Part shown: positions 47,869 to 56,609 of the stretch, piece after piece
How positions within the stretch are numbered: position 1 is the first letter of the stretch
Layout of the letters: every line of letters begins with the position of its first letter
Assembly: GCF_000735355.1 (NCBI RefSeq)
Contig: NZ_JMPI01000022.1
Span: 434,025 to 498,024 of the forward strand
Length of the DNA stretch: 64,000 bases
Origin: Buttiauxella agrestis ATCC 33320
Lineage (GTDB): Bacteria; Pseudomonadota; Gammaproteobacteria; Enterobacterales; Enterobacteriaceae
Direction: 5' to 3'
Notes under the pieces: model-generated
Seen by the model: the letters and a program-made list of their open reading frames with translations, nothing else
Told to the model about the DNA's origin: nothing
Databases searched by the model: none
Made by a program: the position numbers and the translations under genes

Positions 47869-49041
47869 ATGATTACTTTTTCGGCCGTGGGCATGGTTAA
47901 TGCGTTGGGCAACAACCTTGAAGACATCGCGGCAAATTTGCAGGCAGGCGTTGCGCCAGGCATGGGGCCAGATACTGAAGGCTGGCTGCAACAAGGCGAA
48001 TGTTGGGTCGGACGCGTCACGGGTGAATTGCCTGAAATCCCAGAAGAAATGGCGCGGTACAACAGCCGCAACAATCGTCTGTTGTTGGCGGCGCTGGCGC
48101 AAATTCGTCCGCAGGTGGATGCAGCAATAGCGAAATACGGCGATTCTCGTGTGGCGGTGATTCTCGGAACCAGCACTTCCGGATTGGATGAAGGCGACCG
48201 AATGGTGAGCGGTAGCCACGGTGGAAATCCCCCCGAATCTTATCGTTACGGTCAGCAAGAATTGGGTGATCCATCGCGTTTTCTCAGTGACTATCTGCAA
48301 TTATTTGGCCCGGCATTGACGATTTCCACCGCCTGTTCCTCCAGTGCGCGGGCAATCATTACCGGCAAACGGCTGATTGAGTCGGGCATGGTGGACGCCG
48401 CCATTGTGGGCGGTGCGGACACATTAAGCCGAATGCCAATTAACGGCTTTAGCAGCCTCGAGTCACTAAGCAACGTGCGCTGTAAACCCTTTAGCGCCGA
48501 GCGCAACGGGATCTCCATCGGCGAAGCGGGTGTCTTGATTTTACTCACCCAGAAGCCGGGGAAAGTGCAGTTGCTGGGTGTTGGGGAATCGACGGATGCC
48601 TGGCATATGTCGGCTCCGCACCCGGAAGGTGTCGGGGCGATTCGCGCCATTGAAATGGCGCTGCGGGAAGCAAAACTCGCGGCGGATGAGATTGGCTATA
48701 TTAATATGCACGGCACCGCCACCCGTCTGAATGACGAAATCGAAGCCAAAGTGGTGAATCAACTTTTTGGTGAGCGTATCCCTTGCAGCTCGACGAAACA
48801 CCTGACCGGCCACACGTTAGGTGCAGCAGGCGCTTGTGAAGCCGCACTGTGTTATTTATTGCTGGCAGGTGATTTGCCGTTACCCGCGCAGGATTTCAGT
48901 GATACGCATCAAGACTTGACCCTGGCGGGCTGTGGTTTACTCACCGCGCCGCAGGCATTCTCTAAACCCATCATGTTGTCGAACTCATTCGCTTTTGGCG
49001 GCAACAATGCCAGTCTGATTTTAGGAGTTTCCGATGACTGA
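47869..49041 (+). CDS. apeO: ApeO, ketosynthase
   Basis: A 390-residue beta-ketoacyl-ACP synthase with an intact Cys-His-His triad: Cys156 in ISTACSSSARA, His281 in NMHGTATRLND and His315 in HLTGHTLGAAG. It should extend the polyene chain with ApeC as partner. It starts 2 bp after apeN and overlaps apeP by 8 bp. Confidence 0.92.
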   Translation: MITFSAVGMVNALGNNLEDIAANLQAGVAPGMGPDTEGWLQQGECWVGRVTGELPEIPEEMARYNSRNNRLLLAALAQIRPQVDAAIAKYGDSRVAVILGTSTSGLDEGDRMVSGSHGGNPPESYRYGQQELGDPSRFLSDYLQLFGPALTISTACSSSARAIITGKRLIESGMVDAAIVGGADTLSRMPINGFSSLESLSNVRCKPFSAERNGISIGEAGVLILLTQKPGKVQLLGVGESTDAWHMSAPHPEGVGAIRAIEMALREAKLAADEIGYINMHGTATRLNDEIEAKVVNQLFGERIPCSSTKHLTGHTLGAAGACEAALCYLLLAGDLPLPAQDFSDTHQDLTLAGCGLLTAPQAFSKPIMLSNSFAFGGNNASLILGVSDD

Positions 49042-49492
49042 TTTTCTTGCCCCTCACCACTATTTGCCGCATGAAGCGCCAATGTGTTTGCTCGAATCGG
49101 TCGTGGCGGTGGAACAAGAAAGCGCACAGTGTCGCGTGACGGTCAGCCACAGCGGCGCGCTGGCTCCGTTTCTGGATGCGAAAGGGGATTTGCCGGGGTG
49201 GTTTGCCATTGAGCTGATGGCACAAACCGTCGGTGTCTGGTCTGGTTGGCATTCCAACAACAACGGCGAAGAAGCAAGCCGTGTGGGTATGCTGCTCGGC
49301 GGGCGGGGTTTGCGTTGCCCGGAAGGTGTTTTTGCCCACGGTGCGGTGCTGGATTGTCATGTCACGCTGCTCATGCGTGATGACAAAATTGGATGTTTTG
49401 AAGGACAAATTCTTGCAGACGGAAACGTACTGGCGAGCGGGCGAGTCAACACGTATCAGCCTGATAATAATGAATTAGAACAATTATTTTAA
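49034..49492 (+). CDS. apeP: ApeP, hot-dog dehydratase
   Basis: A 152-residue FabA-like hot-dog protein with PHEAPMCLLESVVAVE at residues 12-27 and GWFAIELMAQTVGVWSG near residue 55, the helix that holds the second catalytic residue. In characterised APE systems ApeI and ApeP together act as the dehydratase. Confidence 0.87.
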   Translation: MTDFLAPHHYLPHEAPMCLLESVVAVEQESAQCRVTVSHSGALAPFLDAKGDLPGWFAIELMAQTVGVWSGWHSNNNGEEASRVGMLLGGRGLRCPEGVFAHGAVLDCHVTLLMRDDKIGCFEGQILADGNVLASGRVNTYQPDNNELEQLF

Positions 49493-49504
49493 AGGAAAGC
49501 TGTT

Positions 49505-49575
49505 GTAGGTCGGGCAAGCGCAGCGCCCCCGACACCACGGGCGAAAACGGTGGATGACGCTGACGCTTATCCACC
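49505..49575. repeat. BIME inside the APE cluster
   Basis: Two REP units in opposite directions (GTAGGTCGGGCAAGCGCAGC... and GGTGGATGACGCTGACGC...TATCCACC) lie between apeP and apeQ, the only wide gap (143 bp) in the cluster. Confidence 0.85.
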
Positions 49576-49635
49576 CTACAAAAAGAATTAATCTGATAAT
49601 AAATAAAGAAATTATTTTAATGGGATGGCAGCAAG

Positions 49636-50367
49636 ATGACACAAACGGTATTAATCACCGGGGCCAGTAAGGGAATTGGCAAGGCTATTGCTTTGGGGCT
49701 TGCCGCCGATGGATTTGCGGTAGTGGTGCATTACCATCGCGACGCAGCGGGCGCACAGCAAACGCTTGAAGAGATTAACGCTCAGGGCGGAACAGGTCGC
49801 GTCATGCAATTTGACAGCTCCGAGCGTGAACAATGCCGCAGCGTCATCGAAGCTGATATTGAAAAGCACGGTGCATATTGGGGCGTGGTGAACAACGCGG
49901 GTATCACTCGTGATGGCGCGTTCCCGGCACTCAGCGATGACGATTGGGATGGCGTCATGCGCACCAATCTCGACAGCTTTTATAACGTTATCCAGCCGTG
50001 CGTCATGCCGATGATCGGCCTGCGAGCGGGTGGGCGAATTATCACACTCTCGTCGGTTTCAGGTCTGATGGGCAACCGTGGGCAGGTGAATTACAGCGCC
50101 GCAAAAGCGGGCATTATTGGTGCCAGCAAAGCGCTGGCCATTGAGCTTGCGAAGCGCAAAATCACGGTGAACTGCATCGCGCCTGGCTTGATTGACACCG
50201 GCATGATTGAAATGGAAGAGGCCGCGTTAACCGAAGCGATGCGCCTGATTCCATTGCAGCGTATGGGCCAGCCGGAAGAAGTCGCTGGGCTTGCGCGTTA
50301 TTTGATGTCACCCGTGGCGGGTTATGTGACGCGCCAGGTTATCTCCATCAATGGAGGTATGTTGTGA
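49636..50367 (+). CDS. apeQ: ApeQ, FabG-type ketoreductase
   Basis: A 243-residue short-chain dehydrogenase. NADP binding: TGASKGIGKAIALG (residues 9-22) and NNAG (86-89). Catalytic Ser140, Tyr153 and Lys157 are in TLSSVSG and NYSAAKAG. It reduces the beta-keto group in each extension cycle. Its stop overlaps the apeR start by 4 bp. Confidence 0.92.
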   Translation: MTQTVLITGASKGIGKAIALGLAADGFAVVVHYHRDAAGAQQTLEEINAQGGTGRVMQFDSSEREQCRSVIEADIEKHGAYWGVVNNAGITRDGAFPALSDDDWDGVMRTNLDSFYNVIQPCVMPMIGLRAGGRIITLSSVSGLMGNRGQVNYSAAKAGIIGASKALAIELAKRKITVNCIAPGLIDTGMIEMEEAALTEAMRLIPLQRMGQPEEVAGLARYLMSPVAGYVTRQVISINGGML

Positions 50368-51593
50368 TTAAGCGTGTTGTAGTGACTGGAATGGGCGGTG
50401 TCACTGCGTTTGGTGAAAGCTGGCAGGATGTGGCGACGGGCTTGAAGTCGGGTAAAAACGCTGTACGCCAGATGCCGGAATGGCAAATTTATGACGGGCT
50501 GAACACGATGCTCGGCGCTCCTGTCGATAATTTTGTTTTGCCTGAGCACTACACCCGCAAGCGCATCCGGGCGATGGGCCGCGTTTCATTGCTTGCCACA
50601 CGTGCAACCGAGCTTGCGCTCATCCAGGCCGGTTTGCTGGATGACCCGATTTTAACCGGCGGCGAAACCGGTATTGCCTACGGTTCTTCTACCGGCAGTA
50701 CCGGCCCGGTGAGCGAATTTGCCACCATGCTGACCGAGAAACACACGCGCAATATCACCGGCACCACTTACGTGCAGATGATGCCGCACACGGCTGCGGT
50801 GAACACCGGGCTATTCTTTGGTTTGCGCGGGCGCGTGATCCCCACTTCAAGTGCGTGTACATCAGGCAGCCAGGCGATTGGTTATGCGTGGGAAGCGATT
50901 CGTCACGGCTACCAGACCGTGATGGTGGCGGGTGGTGCAGAAGAGTTATGCCCATCGGAAGCGGCGGTTTTCGATACGCTATTTGCGACCAGCCAGCGCA
51001 ACGAGCGGCCAAAAAGCACGCCATCTCCTTTCGATGTGCAGCGTGATGGGCTGGTGATTGGCGAAGGTGCTGGCACATTGATCCTTGAAGATCTGGATCA
51101 CGCGCTGGCGCGTGGCGCGACGATCTACGCCGAGATTGTGGGTTTCCACACCAACTGTGATGCGGCACATATCACTCAGCCGCAGAAAGAAACCATGCAA
51201 ATCTGCATTGAGCGCGGCCTGCGTTCAGCCGGACTCACGGCCAGTGATATTGGCTACATTAATGCTCACGGCACTGCCACCGATCGCGGCGACATTGCCG
51301 AAAGCCACGCCACGGCGGCGGTTTTCGGCGCTCGCACGCCAATCTCATCGCTGAAAAGCTATCTCGGTCATACGCTGGGGGCTTGTGGCGCGCTGGAAGC
51401 GTGGATGAGTATCGAAATGATGCGCGAAGGCTGGTTTGCTGAAACGCTGAATTTAACTTCACCTGATGAAGCCTGCGGTGAACTGGATTACATCATCGGC
51501 GAAGCGCGCAAAATCGACACTGAATTTGTGCAAAGCAATAACTTCGCCTTCGGTGGTATCAACACTTCACTGGTGCTGCGCCGTTGGCAGTAA
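50364..51593 (+). CDS. apeR: ApeR, ketosynthase
   Basis: A 409-residue FabF-like ketosynthase with Cys165 in TSSACTSGSQ, His302 in NAHGTATDRGD and His336 in YLGHTLGACG. In studied systems ApeR is proposed to start the chain on the aryl starter unit. It overlaps apeQ by 4 bp and the next gene by 10 bp. Confidence 0.92.
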   Translation: MIKRVVVTGMGGVTAFGESWQDVATGLKSGKNAVRQMPEWQIYDGLNTMLGAPVDNFVLPEHYTRKRIRAMGRVSLLATRATELALIQAGLLDDPILTGGETGIAYGSSTGSTGPVSEFATMLTEKHTRNITGTTYVQMMPHTAAVNTGLFFGLRGRVIPTSSACTSGSQAIGYAWEAIRHGYQTVMVAGGAEELCPSEAAVFDTLFATSQRNERPKSTPSPFDVQRDGLVIGEGAGTLILEDLDHALARGATIYAEIVGFHTNCDAAHITQPQKETMQICIERGLRSAGLTASDIGYINAHGTATDRGDIAESHATAAVFGARTPISSLKSYLGHTLGACGALEAWMSIEMMREGWFAETLNLTSPDEACGELDYIIGEARKIDTEFVQSNNFAFGGINTSLVLRRWQ

Positions 51594-52216
51594 ACGGTTA
51601 TCACCTTGCGGTGGGTGACGTTGCCCAACTGAAAGATGATGCGCTGGCTACGCGCTGGCTGGCGGCTGAATGGCTACAGGACGCACCTGGCGGGCGTCGC
51701 CGGGATGAGTGGATCGCGGCCAGAGTGTTATTGGCAATGCTGCTCAATAATGGCCCGTTACCTCAGCTGGAACGCAGCGCGCAAGGTAAACCGCATCACC
51801 CGCAATTGCCTGCATTTAATATCAGCAATAGCGGCAAAAGTGTCGCTGTGCTGGTGGGGGAAGGGGATGTCGGCTGTGATCTTGAAATAATCCGCCCGCG
51901 CGCGCGTTTTATGGCGATTGCCCGCCACAGCTTTGACACAAGCCTGTGCGACTGGCTGGAATCTTTGCCAGAAGTGGAACACATCCCGCAGTTCTGGCGG
52001 CTGTGGACGGCGCATGAAGCGGTGCTTAAACAGCGCGGGGGAACGGTCTGGCAAATGGAGCAGCTCCGTTTGCCGCTCCAGACGTTATGCCCGCCAGACC
52101 GCTTTTTACATCACGTTACCGTTGAAGACCGGCTTATCGCTTGTTGCGGCGAGCAGCCATTTCCCGCGAATTTTGGCGCGGAGTTGGTGATTTTGTCGGA
52201 TGACGCCTGCGGCTAA
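51584..52216 (+). CDS. Sfp/AcpT-type 4'-phosphopantetheinyl transferase
   Basis: A 210-residue (AcpT-like) enzyme that would activate ApeE and ApeF by adding phosphopantetheine. Metal-binding motifs are GCDLE (residues 97-101) and WTAHEAVLK (141-149), and the ISNSGKSVAVLV strand is typical. The start is weak: a TTG at 51584 within apeR gives MAVNGYHLAVGDV; a GTG at 51611 is possible. The last six codons and the stop come from a REP element. It ends the cluster. Confidence 0.85.
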   Translation: MAVNGYHLAVGDVAQLKDDALATRWLAAEWLQDAPGGRRRDEWIAARVLLAMLLNNGPLPQLERSAQGKPHHPQLPAFNISNSGKSVAVLVGEGDVGCDLEIIRPRARFMAIARHSFDTSLCDWLESLPEVEHIPQFWRLWTAHEAVLKQRGGTVWQMEQLRLPLQTLCPPDRFLHHVTVEDRLIACCGEQPFPANFGAELVILSDDACG

Positions 52217-52276
52217 TCCGACCTACGCGGTTTCAGAATATTTAGTTGGGTGGATAAGTGCCGCGTCATCCACCGG
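52195..52276. repeat. BIME overlapping the 3' end of the phosphopantetheinyl transferase gene
   Basis: REP unit 52195-52222 (GTCGGATGACGCCTGCGGC...TAATCCGAC) and an inverted unit near 52249-52275 (GGTGGATAAGTGCCGCGTC...ATCCACC). The first contains the stop codon of the preceding gene at 52214-52216. Confidence 0.85.
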
Positions 52277-52290
52277 TTTTTAAAGCATTT

Positions 52291-54594
52291 TTACTGCTTC
52301 AATGCCCAAATGTGATAAACCCCGTCAATCAGTTCGGCCCCTTCCAGTTCTTTCTCAAAACCGGGGAATTTTTCTCCCCATTGCGCGATGCTGCTTATGT
52401 ATTTCAGCCATGGGCCCTCTGCATCGCCGAAGCTTTCACCCGGCATCACAATCGGTATTCCCGGTGGATAAGGAATCACGCCCACTGCCGAAATACGGTT
52501 GGGTAACTGGTCGATAGGTAAATGGTCGGCTTTGCCCGCCATATGCTGCTGGAAGGCGATGCGCGGGCGCGTCACCGGAATGGGAATATTGCCAAACGCC
52601 TCGGCTTGCAGTTTGTCCATCTGGCTGGTTTTCATGTAATTAAACATTTCATCGCACAAGTCTTGCAGCCCCATTCCTGCGTAACGTGCAGCGTCGGCGC
52701 TGATTAAGTCCGGCAGGCAGCGTTTGAGCGGCGTGTTGTTGTCGTAGTCGGTTTTGAACTCCAGCAACACGTTAATTAGCGTGCCCCATTTCCCTTTGGT
52801 AACACCGATGGAGAACAGGCACAGCACCATAAAATCGGTGGTGCGCGACGGCACAATCCCGCGCTCGCCAAGATACGCCGTAACCATTGCCGCAGGTATT
52901 CCAGATTCCAGCAGATTGCCGTCATCGCCCATGCCAGGGGCTAAAATCCCGGCTTTGATTGGATCGAGCAAACACCAGTCGTCTTCGAGTTGATCAAATC
53001 CGTGCCATTTATCACCCGGTTTTAGCGTCCAGCAAGCGGGGTCGGTAGTGAGCTGCTCGCGTGACGCTTTGACAAACGGCACTTCATTTCCCGCAGTATC
53101 GGTGATGGTCGGTGCGTTCCACGGTGAGAAGAACCAGTCGTTGTTTTTGGCAAATGCTGCATGCACTTTTGCCAGCGCTAGGCGGAAATCGACCGCTTCG
53201 ACAATCACCTCTTGCGTCAACGCTTCGCCCTGGCCGCCATCCATCATCGCCGCGCCAATTTCGTTGGAGGCGATGATCGCATACAGCGGTGAGGTGGTGG
53301 CCTGCAGCATGTATGACTCATTAAAGCGCGAGTGCTCAACCGGTTTTTTGCCGTTACGAATGTGGATGTAGGAAGATTGCGACAGAGCCGCCAGCAGCTT
53401 GTGCGTGGAGTGAGTGGCAAAAACGGTTGGCCCAGTGCTATCGAAATCTTTCGGCTCGCCACGCATCGCAAAGCGGCCTTTGTACATCGGATTGAAGCGT
53501 GCGTAAGCGTACCAGGCTTCATCAAAGTGAATCTGATCGACGCTTTGCGCCAGTAGCTCTTGCGCCGCTTCGGCGTGATAACACATGCCGTCGTAGGTAC
53601 AGTTAGTGACTACCGCGTAAACCGGTTTATCACTCACCACTTCGTGTTTCAGCGGGTTGGCGTCAATCGCCGCCCGAATACTTTCTGGCGTGAATTGCCG
53701 TTTTGGAATGGGGCCGATAATGCCGAAGCGGTTGCGCGTTGGCACGAAATAAACTGGCAGCGCCCCGGTCATCACTAAGCCTTGTTCAATAGACTTATGG
53801 CAGTTACGGTCGCAGAGCGCGATTTCAAACTCGCCTACTACCGCCTGCATAATGGCGCGGTTGGAGCCGGAGGTGCCGTTTAATACTGAATAGCTTTTGT
53901 GCGCCCCAAACACTTCGGCAGCGTAGGTTTCTGAGGCTTTGATCGGCCCGCTGTGGTCGAGCAATGACCCCATGGCGGCGCGTTCGATACCGGTATCGGT
54001 GCGGAATAAATTCTCGCCGAAGAAGTCGAGAAATTCACGCCCGACCGCCGATTTGGTAAACGCCACGCCGCCCTGGTGGCCCGGTGCGGCCCATGAATAT
54101 TCCGGATTTTCCAGCGTGTAATTAAACAATGCGCGAGTAAACGGCGGCAGCAGTTGCTGGTAATAGCGCTGAATCAGAGAGCGGGCGCGCGCGGCAATAA
54201 ATTCGGCAGTGTCTTCGTGCATCCAGACAAATTCATTCACCAGCCGCATGGAGTCGAGTGTTAACGTATCGACGCACGAATGTTCCGCCATTAACAGCAC
54301 CGGAACACTCTTATTGCGCCGCCGAATGGTTTGCAGCAGCGCAAAGGCCTGGCTGTGGGATTCGTCGTCATTGCCGCCGGAAGTCCAGTCAACAAAGATG
54401 CAGCACAGCGAGGCATCGGATGTCACCGTCGCGATGCCATCGTCAAAGGTTGCCGCTGAAATCACGGCAAAGTTATTTTCTTCCAGCGCCTCGATAAGCT
54501 CTGCCACTGCACGTCCATTGGTGGTGTTAACGTCCTGAATACTGCTGTCGACCACCAGAATTTTGCGTTTTTGATGCGTGCCTAAATCAAGCAT
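52291..54594 (-). CDS. adiA: AdiA-type inducible arginine decarboxylase
   Basis: A 767-residue fold-type I PLP decarboxylase (E. coli AdiA about 755). It has an N-terminal wing (1-145), then the PLP core with SWAAPGHQGGVAFTKS (167-182), VLNGTSGSNRAIMQ, FDEAWYAYARFNP and the PLP lysine, residue 399, in FATHSTHKLLAAL. By memory alignment it follows AdiA much more closely than CadA or SpeC/SpeF, and the paired AdiC antiporter supports arginine as substrate; ornithine or lysine remain possible. It consumes a cytoplasmic proton per turnover. It follows adiC by 12 bp with GGAG upstream. Confidence 0.85.
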   Translation of the reverse strand: MLDLGTHQKRKILVVDSSIQDVNTTNGRAVAELIEALEENNFAVISAATFDDGIATVTSDASLCCIFVDWTSGGNDDESHSQAFALLQTIRRRNKSVPVLLMAEHSCVDTLTLDSMRLVNEFVWMHEDTAEFIAARARSLIQRYYQQLLPPFTRALFNYTLENPEYSWAAPGHQGGVAFTKSAVGREFLDFFGENLFRTDTGIERAAMGSLLDHSGPIKASETYAAEVFGAHKSYSVLNGTSGSNRAIMQAVVGEFEIALCDRNCHKSIEQGLVMTGALPVYFVPTRNRFGIIGPIPKRQFTPESIRAAIDANPLKHEVVSDKPVYAVVTNCTYDGMCYHAEAAQELLAQSVDQIHFDEAWYAYARFNPMYKGRFAMRGEPKDFDSTGPTVFATHSTHKLLAALSQSSYIHIRNGKKPVEHSRFNESYMLQATTSPLYAIIASNEIGAAMMDGGQGEALTQEVIVEAVDFRLALAKVHAAFAKNNDWFFSPWNAPTITDTAGNEVPFVKASREQLTTDPACWTLKPGDKWHGFDQLEDDWCLLDPIKAGILAPGMGDDGNLLESGIPAAMVTAYLGERGIVPSRTTDFMVLCLFSIGVTKGKWGTLINVLLEFKTDYDNNTPLKRCLPDLISADAARYAGMGLQDLCDEMFNYMKTSQMDKLQAEAFGNIPIPVTRPRIAFQQHMAGKADHLPIDQLPNRISAVGVIPYPPGIPIVMPGESFGDAEGPWLKYISSIAQWGEKFPGFEKELEGAELIDGVYHIWALKQ

Positions 54595-54606
54595 ATCCAG
54601 CTCCAG

Positions 54607-55938
54607 TTAATCGTTAGCCACGGGTTTATCCAGCGGGTAGGGGTTTTTATGGCGACGGTTATAGTTAACGGTGTACATCGCGGTAATCACCATGATGGCA
54701 ACGAACGACCACATCACTTCTGTCGCGCCCGAACCGACCACCGCCCAAATGCAGTAAACAAAAGCAATCAGCGTAATAAACAGGAACGGGAGGCGTTGAT
54801 TACCCATATGCCCCTGACCGACGAGCATTAACGCCGCACAGGTATAAATGTAGGGCACCAGGGTAAAGATGACCGAGACCGAGGAAACCACGGCGAACTG
54901 CGAAGTGGCATCAGGGGAGATACTGGCGAGCTGGAAGATAGTCATCAGCACGCCGACGATGAGCAGGCCAGCAACGGGCGTTTGGTCTTTATTCACTTTG
55001 GCAAAAATGGGTGGAAATAATCCGTCATCGGCAGCGGCTTTTGCCGTTTGGCCTGCCAGTAATGTCCACCCGCCGAGGCTACCTAAACAACCGGCTGCGG
55101 CACAAAACGAAACAATTGCGCCTGCCAATGGCCCCATCGCCATGCGCGCGGCATCGCCGAACGGTGAAGCGGAGACTTTCAGGGCGGCGTTGGGGATCAT
55201 GCCCATAATGGCGGTGCTGGAAAGCACATAACAAACCGCGGCGATGAGTACGCCGCCGATGGTGGCAATCGGGACGTTGCGTTTAGGGTTTTTGACTACA
55301 GCGGCGGCGACTGACGCACTTTCAACACCAATAAATGACCACAGCGTGACGCTCAAAGTACTTTGAATCGCACCAAAAGTGCCTTTGCCGCTGACGTTCC
55401 ACGCTTCCATGTAGGTATCACTTTTAAACCAGAACCACCCCAGAACGGCAACGGCAACAATCGGAATTAACGCCAGAATCGTGGCGACCGCCTGCACGCG
55501 GGTGATCATTTTCGGGCCAATAATATTCAGCCCGACAAACAGCCACAAAATAGCGATACAGGTTACGGTCAACGGCCACGGCTGGTTTAACATCGGGAAG
55601 AAGTAACTGAGATAGCCGACACCAATCACCACCATCGCGACATTACCAATCCAGCACGCCAGCCAGTAAAGCAGGTTGGTTTGATAGCCGAGGAAGGGGC
55701 CAAACGCCCGACGCGCGTAGGCGTAAGAACCGCCGGGGCTGTCATCGAGCGAGGACATTTTGGCGTACACCATTGATAACGATATTGCGCCGACTATCGT
55801 CACCATCCAGCCAAAAATAGCAATCCCACCGGTGGCGGCGAGGTTTGCCGGGAGTAAGAAAACACCCGACCCCATAATATTTCCCGCAACCATTAACATC
55901 ACCGGGACTAGCCCGACTTTTTGCGCTTCACTAGCCAT
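54607..55938 (-). CDS. adiC: AdiC, arginine/agmatine antiporter
   Basis: A 443-residue APC-family antiporter with 12 helices (E. coli 445). Recognisable sites are [11 protein letters not shown] (substrate carboxylate loop, about residues 21-31), [12 protein letters not shown] and [19 protein letters not shown] (with the substrate-gating Trp). It exchanges external arginine for agmatine made by AdiA. The ATG at 55938 follows AGGAGAG; the frame continues upstream to 56085 without support. It precedes adiA; no adiY-like regulator gene is nearby. Confidence 0.92.
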   Translation of the reverse strand: MASEAQKVGLVPVMLMVAGNIMGSGVFLLPANLAATGGIAIFGWMVTIVGAISLSMVYAKMSSLDDSPGGSYAYARRAFGPFLGYQTNLLYWLACWIGNVAMVVIGVGYLSYFFPMLNQPWPLTVTCIAILWLFVGLNIIGPKMITRVQAVATILALIPIVAVAVLGWFWFKSDTYMEAWNVSGKGTFGAIQSTLSVTLWSFIGVESASVAAAVVKNPKRNVPIATIGGVLIAAVCYVLSSTAIMGMIPNAALKVSASPFGDAARMAMGPLAGAIVSFCAAAGCLGSLGGWTLLAGQTAKAAADDGLFPPIFAKVNKDQTPVAGLLIVGVLMTIFQLASISPDATSQFAVVSSVSVIFTLVPYIYTCAALMLVGQGHMGNQRLPFLFITLIAFVYCIWAVVGSGATEVMWSFVAIMVITAMYTVNYNRRHKNPYPLDKPVAND

Positions 55939-56084
55939 AGAATCTCTCCTGAAAGGAAGAAACTTTGTTGTAGTTAACGAGAAAAAAGCTGGGATAGATG
56001 AAGGTGATAAATCCTTAGGAAGTGATATACGTCTGCTGTTCGGTAAGTTTAGACTACTATCAAAGACTAACTGGAGGTTTCCCA

Positions 56085-56609
56085 ATGAGTGAAAGAATGT
56101 CGGTGATACAAGGTGATATCACCCGCGTCGAGGTTGATGTGATTGTCAATGCGGCGAATTCATCCCTGATGGGGGGCGGCGGCGTGGATGGTGCGATTCA
56201 TCGTGCAGCGGGGCCTGCGATACTTGAAGCGTGTAAAGTGATTGTGCGCCAACAGGGCGAATGTGCGCCTGGACATGCGGTGATTACTGAAGCCGGAAAT
56301 ATTCCTGTTAAAGCCGTCATTCATGCCGTTGGCCCGGTGTGGCAGGGCGGCGAAAAGCACGAAGCCCAATTGCTTGAGCAAACCTATCGCAACTGCCTGG
56401 ACTTAGCGGCTGCCAATGGTTATCGCACGATTGCGTTTCCGGCAATTAGCACGGGGGCTTACGGTTATCCAAAAGATGAGGCCGCAAAAATAGCCATTGA
56501 TACTGTTTATCGTTATATCGGCCTGCGTCCGTTACCGGAACAGGTGATTTTTGTCTGTTTTGACGACGAAAATACGCAAATATATCAACAGCTTCTTGCC
56601 CAACTCTAA
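56085..56609 (+). CDS. ymdB: YmdB, ADP-ribose-binding macrodomain protein
   Basis: A 174-residue macrodomain protein (E. coli 177) that hydrolyses O-acetyl-ADP-ribose and, in E. coli, restrains RNase III. Motifs: [19 protein letters not shown] (residues 7-25), [18 protein letters not shown] and [13 protein letters not shown]. The ATG at 56085 follows GGAGG; the frame starts upstream at 56022 without support. It is divergent from adiC and overlaps clsC. Confidence 0.95.
   Translation: MSERMSVIQGDITRVEVDVIVNAANSSLMGGGGVDGAIHRAAGPAILEACKVIVRQQGECAPGHAVITEAGNIPVKAVIHAVGPVWQGGEKHEAQLLEQTYRNCLDLAAANGYRTIAFPAISTGAYGYPKDEAAKIAIDTVYRYIGLRPLPEQVIFVCFDDENTQIYQQLLAQL

Noticed and set aside
51584-51611. 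Idea that the phosphopantetheinyl transferase is a broken gene because it lacks an ATG
   Set aside because: The frame is full length with both metal motifs; a TTG or GTG start inside apeR is acceptable for a coupled gene.
52291-54594. Naming the decarboxylase as SpeF-type ornithine decarboxylase
   Set aside because: Sequence blocks follow AdiA and the partner follows AdiC rather than PotE, so arginine is the better guess.
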